Shown here one piece after another: positions 11,863-19,834 of a DNA stretch of 64,000 bases. Under the pieces are notes generated by a model. The model worked only from the letters and a program-made list of their open reading frames with translations. It was not told where the DNA came from and made no database searches. Source of the DNA: Lewinellaceae bacterium (GTDB lineage Bacteria > Bacteroidota > Bacteroidia > Chitinophagales > Saprospiraceae); NCBI GenBank assembly GCA_016708875.1, contig JADJFA010000012.1, positions 62,001 to 126,000 of the forward strand, written 5' to 3'. The position numbers and the translations under genes were made by a program. How positions within the stretch are numbered: the stretch's first letter is position 1; each line of letters begins with the position of its first letter.

Positions 11863-13345
11863 TCCACGTTGTCGTGCAAATACGAGTTGCCACCCACTTT
11901 GATTTCCCCTTCTTCTTCGAGCGAGATGGTCCAGTTGGACATTTCCTGCTTTTCTGAATCTGGCACATCGTCGAGGTTGACGCTGCGGCGGAGGTAAGCG
12001 GGTTGGCTTTCCAGGTCAATGATCGTTTGTGGCGAAGAAAGTTTCACCACATTTATGGGCCGGGCCAATGCCTCCTGACGACGGCGTTGGGCTTCTTCAA
12101 TCCGGCGGCGACGCTCCTCAGGAGAGAGTTCCTCCTCCTCCTCGCGGAGATAGGGGACGTTGCTCACTGGCGCGGTACGACGGATTTTGTCTACTGTCTC
12201 CCGGATATTGTCGAACTCAATTCGAGCGCGCTGGCTGCCTTCTCATCTACCGGGCTGTACGGCTCATCAGACGTAATTGTAAAGAGAAGGCTGGTTCTTT
12301 TTCCCACGCCCTCCTCGTCAAGGTGCACCACCTGACGTTCGTTGGACTGTGCTGATTTTTGGCCTGCCTGGGCAGGGTTACGGCGTTCGCTCACTTCAAA
12401 GCCGGTGGCAATGATCGTGACTGCGAGTTTTTCGCCCAGCCGCTCGTCGAAGCAGTTACCCCAAATGAGGTTGGCGGTTTCCCCTGCTTTTTCCTGCACA
12501 AATTGGGTGATTTCAAAAATCTCGTCCATCGTGGCTTCTTTGGCCCCCGAAGTGATGTTCACCAGGATGTTTTTCGCGCCGAAGATGTCGTTGTCTTCGA
12601 GCAGTGGCGAGCGCAGTGCCTCGTCGGCAGCTCGGAAGGCACGATTTTCTCCTTCGATGCAGGCGGTCCCCATTATGGCAACCCCGGAACCGCGCATCGT
12701 GGTGTTCACGTCCTCGAAGTCTACGTTGACGTAGCCGGGAACCGTGATAATTTCCGCGATGCCTTTGGCGGCAGTGCAAAGGATATTGTCAGCCTCGCAG
12801 AACGCGGCAGAAATGGTCAGATTGCCGTAGATGTCGCGCAATTTATCATTGCTGATAATCACGAGGCAATCCACGTTTTTGCGCAAATCTTCCAAGCCTT
12901 CCATGCCGTTTCCGACACGAATCTTGCCCTCAAAGGTGAATGGCAACGTGACGATGCCGACTGTAAGGATGCCCAATTCCTGGGAAGCTTTGGCGATGAT
13001 AGGGGCCGCACCAGTACCGGTGCCGCCGCCCATGCCAGCAGTAATGAACACCATTTTGGTGCCGTCCTCGAGGAATCGTTTGATTTCCTCGATGCTCTCT
13101 ATGCAGGCTTGCTTGCCCACAGAGGGCTTGCTGCCTGCGCCACGTCCTTCGGTTAGGATTTGACCTAGGGAGATTTTTGTTGGCACCGGGCTGAGGTGCA
13201 TGGCTTGTGCGTCGGTATTGCAGATGGCGTAATCTACGCCGACGATGCCCTGTTTGTACATGTGGGTCACGGCATTGCTACCGCCACCACCTACGCCTAT
13301 GATTTTGATGATACTAGGCTCATCTTTTGGCAAATCAAATAGCAT
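11859..13345 (-). CDS. ftsZ: Cell division GTPase FtsZ (one frameshift)
   Basis: Tubulin-like GTPase that forms the Z ring. Residues 1-375 or so (13345 to about 12215) hold the GTP-binding core: IIGVGGGGSNAV, the tubulin signature GGGTGTGAAPIIAKASQELG, and NVDFEDV with the T7-loop region. The frame then shifts by one base near 12215-12222. It resumes as IEFDNIRETVDKIRRTAPVS and runs to 11859 through an acidic/arginine-rich linker (LREEEEELSPEERRRRIEEA) to the C-terminal peptide GGNSYLHDNVD, which is typical of Bacteroidota FtsZ and binds FtsA and other partners. FtsZ is essential, so the break is most likely a sequence error. It is last in the cluster, 122 nt after ftsA, with its terminator at 11698-11734. 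Confidence 0.95.
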
Positions 13346-13381
13346 GATATTTTTCTGTTTAGAGTTATCAGTTTGAAAAGT

Positions 13382-13468
13382 GTTGATGAAGGTTTATTAG
13401 GGTTTATGAGGGTTGATATGAAAAACATGTATCAACCTTAATAAACCTCCATAAACCTTTATAAACCT
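13382..13468. repeat. Empty inverted-repeat element between ftsA and ftsZ (AACCTTCATA family)
   Basis: The left arm 13382-13418 (GTTGATGAAGGTTTATTAGG...) pairs with the right arm 13430-13467 around an 11-nt loop. The words repeat with a 10-nt period (AACCTTCATA, AACCTTTATC). It abuts the ftsA stop codon at 13468-13470. It has the same arm family as the gene-bearing element at 14933-15456 but no gene. Confidence 0.85.
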
Positions 13469-14800
13469 CACTTCTTGTTAAAGTCCATATCAGGCTCGGC
13501 TTCGAACCATTCCTTGGTCTTTTTGAAAACATTGTCGAACCAGGTCGCGCCTTTTTCTTCGGACACGTTGGAAGGTTCGCGGTTTTCGTCCACGACAGTC
13601 GCTGTTGGCACTTCGTCCTTGGCCTTAGCAGGGTCAATGTCCTGCAAACCGCGCAGCAACAAACCAATGGCCGTGCTGAAAATCGGGCTGCTGACCGACT
13701 CGTGATAACCATGTGCCAAGTGCTCGACAGGCACTCCAATACGGCAAGACATGCCAGTGTGGAGTTCTGTGAGTTTGTCGGTATTCGCCAAAAGCGAACC
13801 GCCGCCTGTGAGCACGACGCCGCCGATGAGTTTGCGCTCGTAACCGCTGCGGCGAATTTCCCACAGCACGTAATCGAGCACTTCCTCCATCCGGGCCTGG
13901 ATGATGCGGGCGAGGTTTTTCTCGCTGATTTCCTTGTGATCGCGGCCTTTCAGGCCAGGGATCGTTATGATACGGTTGTCGAACACCTCGTTGGTGAGGG
14001 CAGAGCCGAATTTCACTTTGAGTTTTTCCGCCTGCGGTTGCATCACCGTGCAGCCTTCTTTGATGTCGGCTGTGATGACATTGCCGCCGAATGGAATAAC
14101 AGCAGTGTGCCGAATGATTCCTTCGTGGAAAACCGTGATGTCGGTGGTTCCGCCGCCGATGTCCACGAGTGCTACGCCGGCTTGTTTTTCCTCATCGCTG
14201 AGGGTCGCGTCGGCACTGGCAATAGGCTCGAGGGTGAGGTCGGCGATTTTAAGGCCGGCCTTTTCGATGCAGCGGGAGATGTTGTTGACGGCAGTAATCT
14301 GCCCCGTTATGATGTGGAAATTTGCTTCCAAACGCACGCCGCACATCCGACCGGGTCGGTGATGCCCTGCTAGGAGTCCACGGTGAACTCTTGCGGGAAG
14401 ACGTGAATGATCTTGTCGCCGGGTGGCAGCACAAGCTTGAACATGTCGTTCACGAGGCGGTCAATGTCGCGGTTGGCGATCTCGGTGTGATCGCTTTCGC
14501 GGGTCAGAATGCCACGATGTTGCAGGCTTTTGATGTGCTGACCGGCAATGCCGACGTGTACGCTACGGAACTTCATACGTGCATTGCGCTCGCAGATTTC
14601 CACGGCTTCACGGATGGCGCCAACGGTTTTTTCGATGTTGGAGACCACGCCGCGCAGTACGCCCGCGCTTTCGACTTTGCCGATTCCGACGATTTCGAGT
14701 TTGCCGTGCGCATTTTTCGCCCGGCGAGGCAGCAAACTTTTGTCGTGCCTATGTCTAAGGCGACGATCACATCGTGTGGTTGTGGGACAAACTCCGTCAT
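13468..14800 (-). CDS. ftsA: Cell division protein FtsA (two frameshifts and one in-frame stop)
   Basis: Actin-like ATPase that tethers FtsZ to the membrane. The pieces are 14800 to about 14727 (HDVIVALDIGTTKVCCLAGR, phosphate-1 motif), about 14730 to 14355 (KLEIVGIGKVESAGVLRGVV... VGIAGQHIKSLQHRG... FPQEFTVDS) and 14346 to 13468 (LEANFHIITGQ, VDIGGGTTDITVF phosphate-2, GGVVLTGGGSLL adenosine motif). The first break is one A short in an A run (GGGCGAAAAATG). Near 14362 a TAG stands where family members have Glu (DxEQGITDPVG), followed by a one-base gap. The C-terminus ends in a short amphipathic, lysine-rich segment (ATWFDNVFKKTKEWF...DFNKK) suited to membrane binding. The product is essential, so the breaks are probably artefacts. 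Confidence 0.93.
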
Positions 14801-14883
14801 AATGTGTTGAATTTAAGTGAATTGAGTTTCGGTGTTATTTTTATTCGCAATACCCACTCGGCGGTCGAAACTCTTTCCCGCGT

Positions 14884-14917
14884 CAAAGGTATTTGTATTT
14901 TAAATATTTTGTGTCAA
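14884..14917 (-). promoter_or_regulatory. Candidate internal promoter for ftsA-ftsZ
   Basis: On the minus strand TTG (14915-14917) is followed after exactly 23 nt by TACCTTTG (14884-14891), a good fit to the Bacteroidota consensus. It lies 84 nt upstream of the ftsA ATG at 14800, between the four-helix-bundle cassette and ftsA, so ftsA-ftsZ could be transcribed apart from the upstream mur genes. Confidence 0.55.
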
Positions 14918-14932
14918 CTTTTTTTTTGTTGA

Positions 14933-15456
14933 TGAAGGTTGATGAGGGTTTATGAGGGTTGATATTAACATTCATAAACCCTGATAAACCTTCATAAACA
15001 ATTTCAGCCTCCGGTTTTTGCCGCTTAGTTTGTTGATGTGATAGGTTAATTTTTCCATTTCAGTTCGAATCAAAGCATAGTCCTCATTTGAGAAATATTC
15101 CAAATCATTGCAGATAATCAAGAGATTAACAACTTCAATCGCGCTTCCAAATGCGATTTCATAAAACCGATTTTGGTCTGGCGGGTTGATTCTTGCACTT
15201 CCTTACGACAAATTGCAAGAGATGGAAATACTAGCTCTCCGGATTTGACTGGTTGCATTAAAAAGTTCTTCTTTTGGAAAACTTTTTGTTTTCAAATAAA
15301 TCAATTTGACTACCTGCCTTGCCATTTGCCAAACTGCCATTTTCTCAAATGAATAGGTGTATTGCATGATCACGAGTTTTTTATTCAATTGTTGAGGTGA
15401 GATTTATGAGTCTTACTATCAACCCTTATCAACCTTCATAAACCTTTATCAACCTA
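14933..15456 (-). mobile_element. Inverted-repeat cassette carrying a four-helix-bundle gene
   Basis: The left end (14933-15000) is an internal hairpin of GTTGATGAAGG / CCTTCATAAAC words. Its outer arm (14933-14966) also pairs with the right end (about 15416-15456, CTATCAACCCTTATCAACC...). The arms are built from the same 10-nt words as the empty element at 13382-13468. Between the arms lies only the four-helix-bundle gene, in the operon orientation. The ftsQ stop codon (15454-15456) is at the outer edge. No transposase is present, so mobility is inferred from the filled/empty pair. Confidence 0.6.
14972..15388 (-). CDS. Four-helix-bundle protein (23S rRNA intervening-sequence / S23 family), in-frame stop
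   Basis: About 138 codons when the internal stop is read through, close to the family's usual 115-130. The N-terminal part MQYTYSFEKMAVWQMARQV and TKSFPKEELFNATSQIRRAS has the family pattern F..L.VWQ.A..LV..IY..T..FP.EE...L.SQIRRA..SI..N.. The next residues should be Glu-Gly-Ser-Ala-Arg (EGSAR), but the Glu codon reads TAA near 15217. The frame then continues with GSARINPPDQNRFYEIAFGS and a final helix, and stops at 14972 inside the repeat arm. Members of this family occur in intervening sequences of 23S rRNA genes and as Avd-type proteins of diversity-generating retroelements; their biochemical role outside these settings is not established. Confidence 0.8.
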
Positions 15457-16224
15457 TCTCTTGCAAACCACTTGTCCACTGTATTTGAGGTTAATCGTTT
15501 CATACTTCCGCCAGCCTTCATACGGCATCCCTTGCTGGTAAAAAATCTTCAATCGGTTCAGTTTATCCTCCAATTTCCTTGCTGAGCCGAGTTCTATTTT
15601 CTGGTCGCCGACGAGGGGAACCAGGATGAATTCTCCTCGATTATTCACATGAATTTGCTGAATGAACGATTTTAAAAACTCATCGGTCAGAAGGGTCTGC
15701 GTGATATGAAACAAGTCTTTCAATGTACTTTTTCGCTTTTCGCGGAACTCCGGGGTGTAGGGCGAAACATTGCCCGTGGCCACGATCACACGTGCTGCGA
15801 AGTTTTTGGACGGAGGCATCTTTTTGCCTGCCGCATCGAGGTAATAATTGTTCCCATTGTTATCGAGCACACGAACCACTGGTTCGCGCTGGTCAATTTT
15901 GATATGCAGTTGATTGTTTTGATCAATGTACACATCAGCGTTTTTCACAAACGGGTCGCCTTCCAAAACACGCTCCATACGCTCCACCTGGAGATTGACG
16001 AGTTCCGAGTTTTCAAGGTCGCTTCCAAATGCCGCCAACAGCGCTTGCCGCACATCCCGCTCACTGATCAGTTTGTCTCCACTCGGCAAAGCCACGACGT
16101 TCACCTGCAGCCCTTCGGCGAAGGTGTTTGCCTTGCGATTGCGGGCTACGTACCAGATCATCCCGATGATGAAAAGGAACATGAGCCATGCAAGGCGATC
16201 GTAGCGTATGCGGGGTGCGGTCAT
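15454..16224 (-). CDS. ftsQ: Cell division protein FtsQ
   Basis: 256 residues from the ATG at 16224, whose first bases overlap the murC stop (ATGA). A longer frame from 16302 would read back through the murC tail and the repeat and is not preferred. The layout is a short basic cytoplasmic N-terminus (MTAPRIRYDRL), one membrane helix (LAWLMFLFIIGMIWYVA), then a periplasmic POTRA-like and beta domain (LQVNVVALPSGDKLISERDV, DPFVKNADVYIDQNNQLHI, QREPVVRVLD). FtsQ links early and late divisome proteins. Codons appear intact, ending TAG at the edge of the next repeat element. Confidence 0.9.
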   Translation of the reverse strand: MTAPRIRYDRLAWLMFLFIIGMIWYVARNRKANTFAEGLQVNVVALPSGDKLISERDVRQALLAAFGSDLENSELVNLQVERMERVLEGDPFVKNADVYIDQNNQLHIKIDQREPVVRVLDNNGNNYYLDAAGKKMPPSKNFAARVIVATGNVSPYTPEFREKRKSTLKDLFHITQTLLTDEFLKSFIQQIHVNNRGEFILVPLVGDQKIELGSARKLEDKLNRLKIFYQQGMPYEGWRKYETINLKYSGQVVCKR

Positions 16225-17645
16225 GAGTGATGAAGCGATGGAGTGATAAAGTGATTGCGTTGATGAGGGGGGTGGGGTTTGGTTGTTGGCGGACGCCAAC
16301 AACGCATAGGTTCTACGATCGTGTCAATATCCCCCGCGCCCATAGTCAGTAAGACTTCGGGGCGACGGTTTTTTAATGCATGTATCAGCTCGTTTTTTTG
16401 TACTAATTGCTTGTTATTCAAGGTCATTTTATCCAACAACATCTCCGAGCTCACGCCTGGAATGGGCAGTTCACGGGCCGGGTAAATCGGCAACAAAATG
16501 CACTCGTCCAGTTTATCCAGAGCCGTTGCAAACGCGTCCGCGAAATCGCGGGTACGGGTGAACAGGTGTGGCTGGAATATCCCAGTGAGCCGTTTGCCGG
16601 GGTAGAGGGAACGGGCGGCCTGAATCGCCGCTTCAAGTTCCACGGGGTGGTGGGCGTAATCGTCCACGTACACCGTTTCGGCAGTTTTTATGATGGTTTC
16701 AAAGCGGCGTTTTACCCCTTTAAAATCAGCCAATGCAGCCCGCAATTCCGTTGAAAACCCGCCCGCCGCAAGTGTTGCCGCAATGGCTGCCGTGGCGTTT
16801 AGCACATTGTGATTGCCCGGGTAATTCAGTCGCAAATCGCTCCAGTCGAAGATGGTTGATTTCAGGCCGAAGGCAGTTTGACCATCTACCACATGCACAT
16901 TGTAGGCCTCGTAATACCCTTCCTCGATGCCGAATGTGAAAACGAAACGGCCCGAGGCCAGCAGTTCTGCGGCCACGTCTTCGAGGGGCAGACCGTGTTT
17001 GTAAATCAATTTGCCGCCAGGTTTGATTTGCCGGGCGAATTGCTTGTACGATTCCACCACTGCTTCAGGCGTGCCGTATATGTCGAGATGATCGGCGTCA
17101 ATTGAGTTCAACACCGCCACATCCGGGCTGAGGTGCAGGAACGAACGATCGTATTCATCGGCTTCCACTACGACCCAGTCACTTTTGCCTTCCACGAAAT
17201 TGGAGCCAAGGTTCCCGGAAATACCGCCCACGAAAGCCGTTGCATCTACCCCCGAAGCGCGGAGCAGGTGGGCTGTCATGGTCGAGGTGGTGGTTTTGCC
17301 ATGCGTACCTGCGATGGCCACGCATTTTTTGGCGCGGCTGATGATGCCAAGCACTTCGGCGCGTTTTTTCAAAGGGTAGTTCCGTTCAATAAACCAGTTT
17401 ATTTCGGCGTGGTCTTTTGGCACTGCGGGTGTCCAAACCACGAGGTCAACGCCATCCGGGATCTGCTTCACATCATCGTCATAATGCACTTGCATCCCTT
17501 CAGACACGAGTGCACGGGTCAGATCGGTCTCCGTACGGTCGTAGCCATGCACCTCCGCGCCATGCAGGCGGAAGTAGCGGGCCAAGGCCGACATTCCGAT
17601 GCCGCCAATGCCGATGAAGTATTTTTAATTGCGTTGGAATTCCAT
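16221..17645 (-). CDS. murC: UDP-N-acetylmuramate--L-alanine ligase MurC (start region interrupted by a stop)
   Basis: Adds L-Ala to UDP-MurNAc in the cytoplasm. The N-terminal Rossmann motif KYFIGIGGIGMSALARYF is encoded, but a TAA (17625-17627) lies directly before it. The only upstream ATG (17645) is in the same frame behind that stop, and the internal ATG at 17594 would remove the glycine-rich loop. The stop is therefore probably an error. The Mur ligase ATP site is AIAGTHGKTTTSTMTAHLL, followed by SIDADHLDIYG and DDYAHHPVE. The C-terminus after TIVEPMRCW is a 24-residue tail (PPTTKPHPP... to HHS) encoded by a palindrome (16282-16303) and a GTGATGAA-type repeat. The stop overlaps the ftsQ start. 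Confidence 0.93.
16223..16303. repeat. Half element and short palindrome encoding the MurC tail
   Basis: Bases 16225-16265 carry degenerate 8-9 nt words (GTGATGAAG, GATGGAGTG). They are followed by a perfect 10+10 palindrome around 16282-16303 (GTTGTTGGCG / CGCCAACAAC). Only one arm of the GTGATGAA family is present. Fuller copies are at 30450-30602 and a half copy at 20975-21006. Confidence 0.65.
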
Positions 17646-17686
17646 GTGACGCGGATTTCGCGGATCGTGCTGATTTTCGCGGATTG

Positions 17687-18053
17687 TTATTGTTTTACCA
17701 GTTTTAATACTTCCTTTTGGCCTCCTCTATTCATTTCGAAATCAAGGACAGCACCGTCGTATTTGAGCAGTTTTACTAGAATTTCTTTTTTGCCGGTTTC
17801 GGTCGTGTATAATTTGTCGTTTTCGGTGCGCCAGATGCCAGCTTGCTTTTGAGTGCCGAACTGAGCTGCATAGGAACCGTCTTCCTTGAATTCAAAACTT
17901 ACTTGTGTTGCATCCATGCCACTGGGCTTGTCCATGATAAGCCATTCTGTGCCCTGCCATTTGCCGAGCAAAGCAGGGTTTTTATCGTTGACTTTCTGGC
18001 AAGCAGTGACGGCCACGAGTGCCAGGAGTTATGGTTAAAATATTGATTTTCAT
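17687..18053 (-). CDS. Small lipocalin-like lipoprotein inside the dcw cluster (one frameshift)
   Basis: The ATG at 18053 starts MKINILTI. After one extra base the frame continues LLALVAVTACQKVNDKNP, giving a lipoprotein signal peptide with lipobox VTAC. The mature part is about 100 residues (LLGKWQGTEWLIM... VSFEFKEDGSYAAQFG... GIWRTENDKLYTTE... ILVKLLKYDGAVLDFEM) and has the strand-rich GKW-start pattern of small lipocalin-like domains. The function is unknown; an outer-membrane or periplasmic lipoprotein is inferred. It lies between murG and murC, where most Bacteroidota have no gene, in the same orientation. Without the frameshift correction the shortest usable start is a GTG at 18016. 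Confidence 0.72.
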
Positions 18054-18061
18054 GTTCTTAT

Positions 18062-18107
18062 ATTAATGTTTATGAAGGTGATGAGGGTTTATGAAGGTTT
18101 ATCAACC
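18062..18107. repeat. Half element at the murG 3' end (AACCTTCATA family)
   Basis: One arm of the 10-nt-word family (GTTTATGAAGGTGATGAGGG...). The last MurG codons and its TAA stop (18089-18091) are inside it. No inverted partner is seen nearby. Confidence 0.65.
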
Positions 18108-19234
18108 AATTTAATGGCTTCTCTTGCAATCGCTTCTGCTGCATTGGGCCTTCCCAACTGTCGGATGCTTTCGCTGAGACTGAAGGCAAGCGCCTCGCTT
18201 TCCAGAATCAGCAGTGCATCTTGCAACATTTTCTCTCCAGCATCGCCATCGCGGACGAGGCGGGCGGCGCCTTTTTCCACCAGCGCGAGTGCGTTTTTCG
18301 TTTGATGGTCTTCGGCCACATTGGGCGAAGGCACGAGAATGGCCGGCTTTCCGACCAAACACAATTCACTGATAGTCAATGCCCCTGCCCTAGAAATCAC
18401 TACATCCGCCGCCGCGTACAACAAATCCATCCGGTCAATAAAAGCCCGGCATTGAATGTTGGGCAATTTGGCCGTTTCCATCGCCGTGTATTCGTATTCG
18501 TAGAATTTGCCACATTGCCAAATCGCCTGTATCTCTACCCCACCCCGGCCCTCCCCTTTTGGGAGGGAGTATTGTTCAAAAAACTCCACATTATCCCGCA
18601 TTGCATTGTTTAGTGTCCTGGCTCCGAGGCTGCCACCGATAACCACGATGGTTTTCTTTTCCGGGTCAAGCCCATAGTGTTTCAATGCTTCTTCGCGTTT
18701 GCCTTTCAGGTTTACAATGTCTGAGCGCACCGGATTCCCTGTGAACACAATTTTTTCCTGTGGAAAAAACTGCTCCATGTGATCGTACGCCACACATATC
18801 CTGGCGGCTTTTTTGCCTAAAATCTTGTTCGTCACCCCGGCGTAGGAATTTTGCTCCTGAATCAGGGTTGGGATGCCTGCGCGTTGTGCAGCCTGCATTA
18901 CCGGCCCACTGGCAAATCCTCCCGTACCTATCACCACATCCGGCTGAAACTTCCGCACAATCTTCCTGGCTTTCCAGAGGCTTCTCAAGAGTTTGATCGG
19001 GAACGAGAGGTTTTTCAAACTCATGCTCCTTTGAAACCCGGCTATATTCAGTCCTTCAATGGCGTATCCCGCTTGTGGCACACGCTCCATTTCCATCTTG
19101 CCAATGGCGCCCACGAACAGGAATTCTGTATCCGGACGCATTTTTTTGATGGCGTCGGCGATAGCGATGGCCGGGAAAACGTGGCCTCCTGTACCGCCGC
19201 CGGTTATGAGTATTTTCAGTTTTTGATCGCTCAT
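18089..19234 (-). CDS. murG: UDP-GlcNAc:undecaprenyl-PP-MurNAc-pentapeptide GlcNAc transferase MurG
   Basis: Makes lipid II from lipid I on the inner face of the cytoplasmic membrane. 381 residues, intact. Family signatures are ILITGGGTGGHVFPAIAIAD at the N-terminus (G loop 1), GTGGFASGPV, IQEQNSYAGVTNKIL, and the C-terminal nucleotide-sugar site (VVIGGSLGARTLN, VISRAGALTISEL, AEDHQTKNA). Between EFFEQ and IQAIWQ there is an extra peptide SLPKGEGRGGVE encoded by a palindromic repeat (18536-18570) that falls in a variable loop. The last residues, KLVDKPS, are encoded by another repeat arm. Confidence 0.95.
   Translation of the reverse strand: MSDQKLKILITGGGTGGHVFPAIAIADAIKKMRPDTEFLFVGAIGKMEMERVPQAGYAIEGLNIAGFQRSMSLKNLSFPIKLLRSLWKARKIVRKFQPDVVIGTGGFASGPVMQAAQRAGIPTLIQEQNSYAGVTNKILGKKAARICVAYDHMEQFFPQEKIVFTGNPVRSDIVNLKGKREEALKHYGLDPEKKTIVVIGGSLGARTLNNAMRDNVEFFEQYSLPKGEGRGGVEIQAIWQCGKFYEYEYTAMETAKLPNIQCRAFIDRMDLLYAAADVVISRAGALTISELCLVGKPAILVPSPNVAEDHQTKNALALVEKGAARLVRDGDAGEKMLQDALLILESEALAFSLSESIRQLGRPNAAEAIAREAIKLVDKPS
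18536..18570. repeat. In-frame palindromic insert in murG
   Basis: CCCTCCCC and GGGAGGG arms with a CCCCACCCCGG flank, read in frame as SLPKGEGRGG. This is the same family as the intergenic G-rich repeats at 43778-43812 and 44325-44372. Confidence 0.7.
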
Positions 19235-19291
19235 CTTGTTTATTCACCACGGTTAGGAATGGTGAAAGATTATCTTTCCCTGGTGTTAGAA

Positions 19292-19819
19292 TGGAACACG
19301 GATTTGACAGATAGAATAGATAGAAACAGATTTTTTTGTTTTGTTTCTATCTCATTCTTTTGTTCTGCTTTTTGAGGTGATTGTCCCAGATTTTTCTCTC
19401 AAATTGAGGCTTAAGTCCAAAATTAAACAACAAGCCAACTTCTATTTCTGTGGCCCTCAGATAGTTGATTAATTGAGCTTCATGGTCATTTGTCAATTCT
19501 GTCGCCGCTTTCAATTCAACAATCACTATATCATTTACTACTAGATCAGCATAATATTCTCCTACTCGACGGCCTTTTCGAAAGACATTGATTGGCTTTT
19601 GAGCCTCCACTTTAAAGCCTCGATCAAGTAATTCATAGAACATGGAATTTTGGTAAACTTTTTCCAAGAAGCCATACCCTAAATCATTGTATACGTCATA
19701 GTATGCTGCTATGATTTGTTCCGTTATTTCCTTGTGTTTAAATTCCATTGTGGCAGATTTTGTAGTTTAAGAATTTAAAATCCGTGTCAATCCATTTTAT
19801 CTGTCAAATCCGTGTGCCA
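19292..19819 (-). mobile_element. Inverted-repeat cassette carrying a GxxExxY gene
   Basis: Arms of about 45 nt (19292-19335 and 19775-19819) are inverted and closely similar: TGGAACACGGATTTGACAG on the left and the complement of TGGCACACGGATTTGACAG on the right, with similarity continuing for 25 nt more. The enclosed gene starts 26 nt inside the right arm and ends 11 nt inside the left arm, so the 528-bp unit holds one gene only. Empty versions of this arm family are at 28940-29025, 42623-42785 and 58753-58822. No transposase is present. Confidence 0.65.
19347..19748 (-). CDS. GxxExxY protein (PD-(D/E)XK-type fold family)
   Basis: 133 residues, intact. It has the family name motif GFLEKVYQNSM (GxxExxY) near residue 26. 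A core follows with E(36)LLDRGFKVEAQKPI, VGEYYADLVVNDIVIVELKA (D...E-x-K, as in PD-(D/E)XK nucleases) and EAQLINYLRATEIEVGLLFNFG. The family is often called NIH or PDDEXK_3 and is widespread in Bacteroidota; its biological role is not established. Here it is the sole cargo of an inverted-repeat cassette set between murG and ftsW, in the operon direction. Confidence 0.88.
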   Translation of the reverse strand: MEFKHKEITEQIIAAYYDVYNDLGYGFLEKVYQNSMFYELLDRGFKVEAQKPINVFRKGRRVGEYYADLVVNDIVIVELKAATELTNDHEAQLINYLRATEIEVGLLFNFGLKPQFERKIWDNHLKKQNKRMR

Positions 19820-19834
19820 TTTTATCACAGTCGG

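Noticed and set aside
12359..13156. Long open frame on the plus strand opposite ftsZ
   Set aside because: It lies fully opposite a certain gene and has no family features; a mirror effect of codon usage.
11859..13345. Programmed ribosomal frameshifting in ftsZ, murD and others
   Set aside because: Breaks are scattered, in differing directions and without slippery site plus structure; sequence error is simpler.
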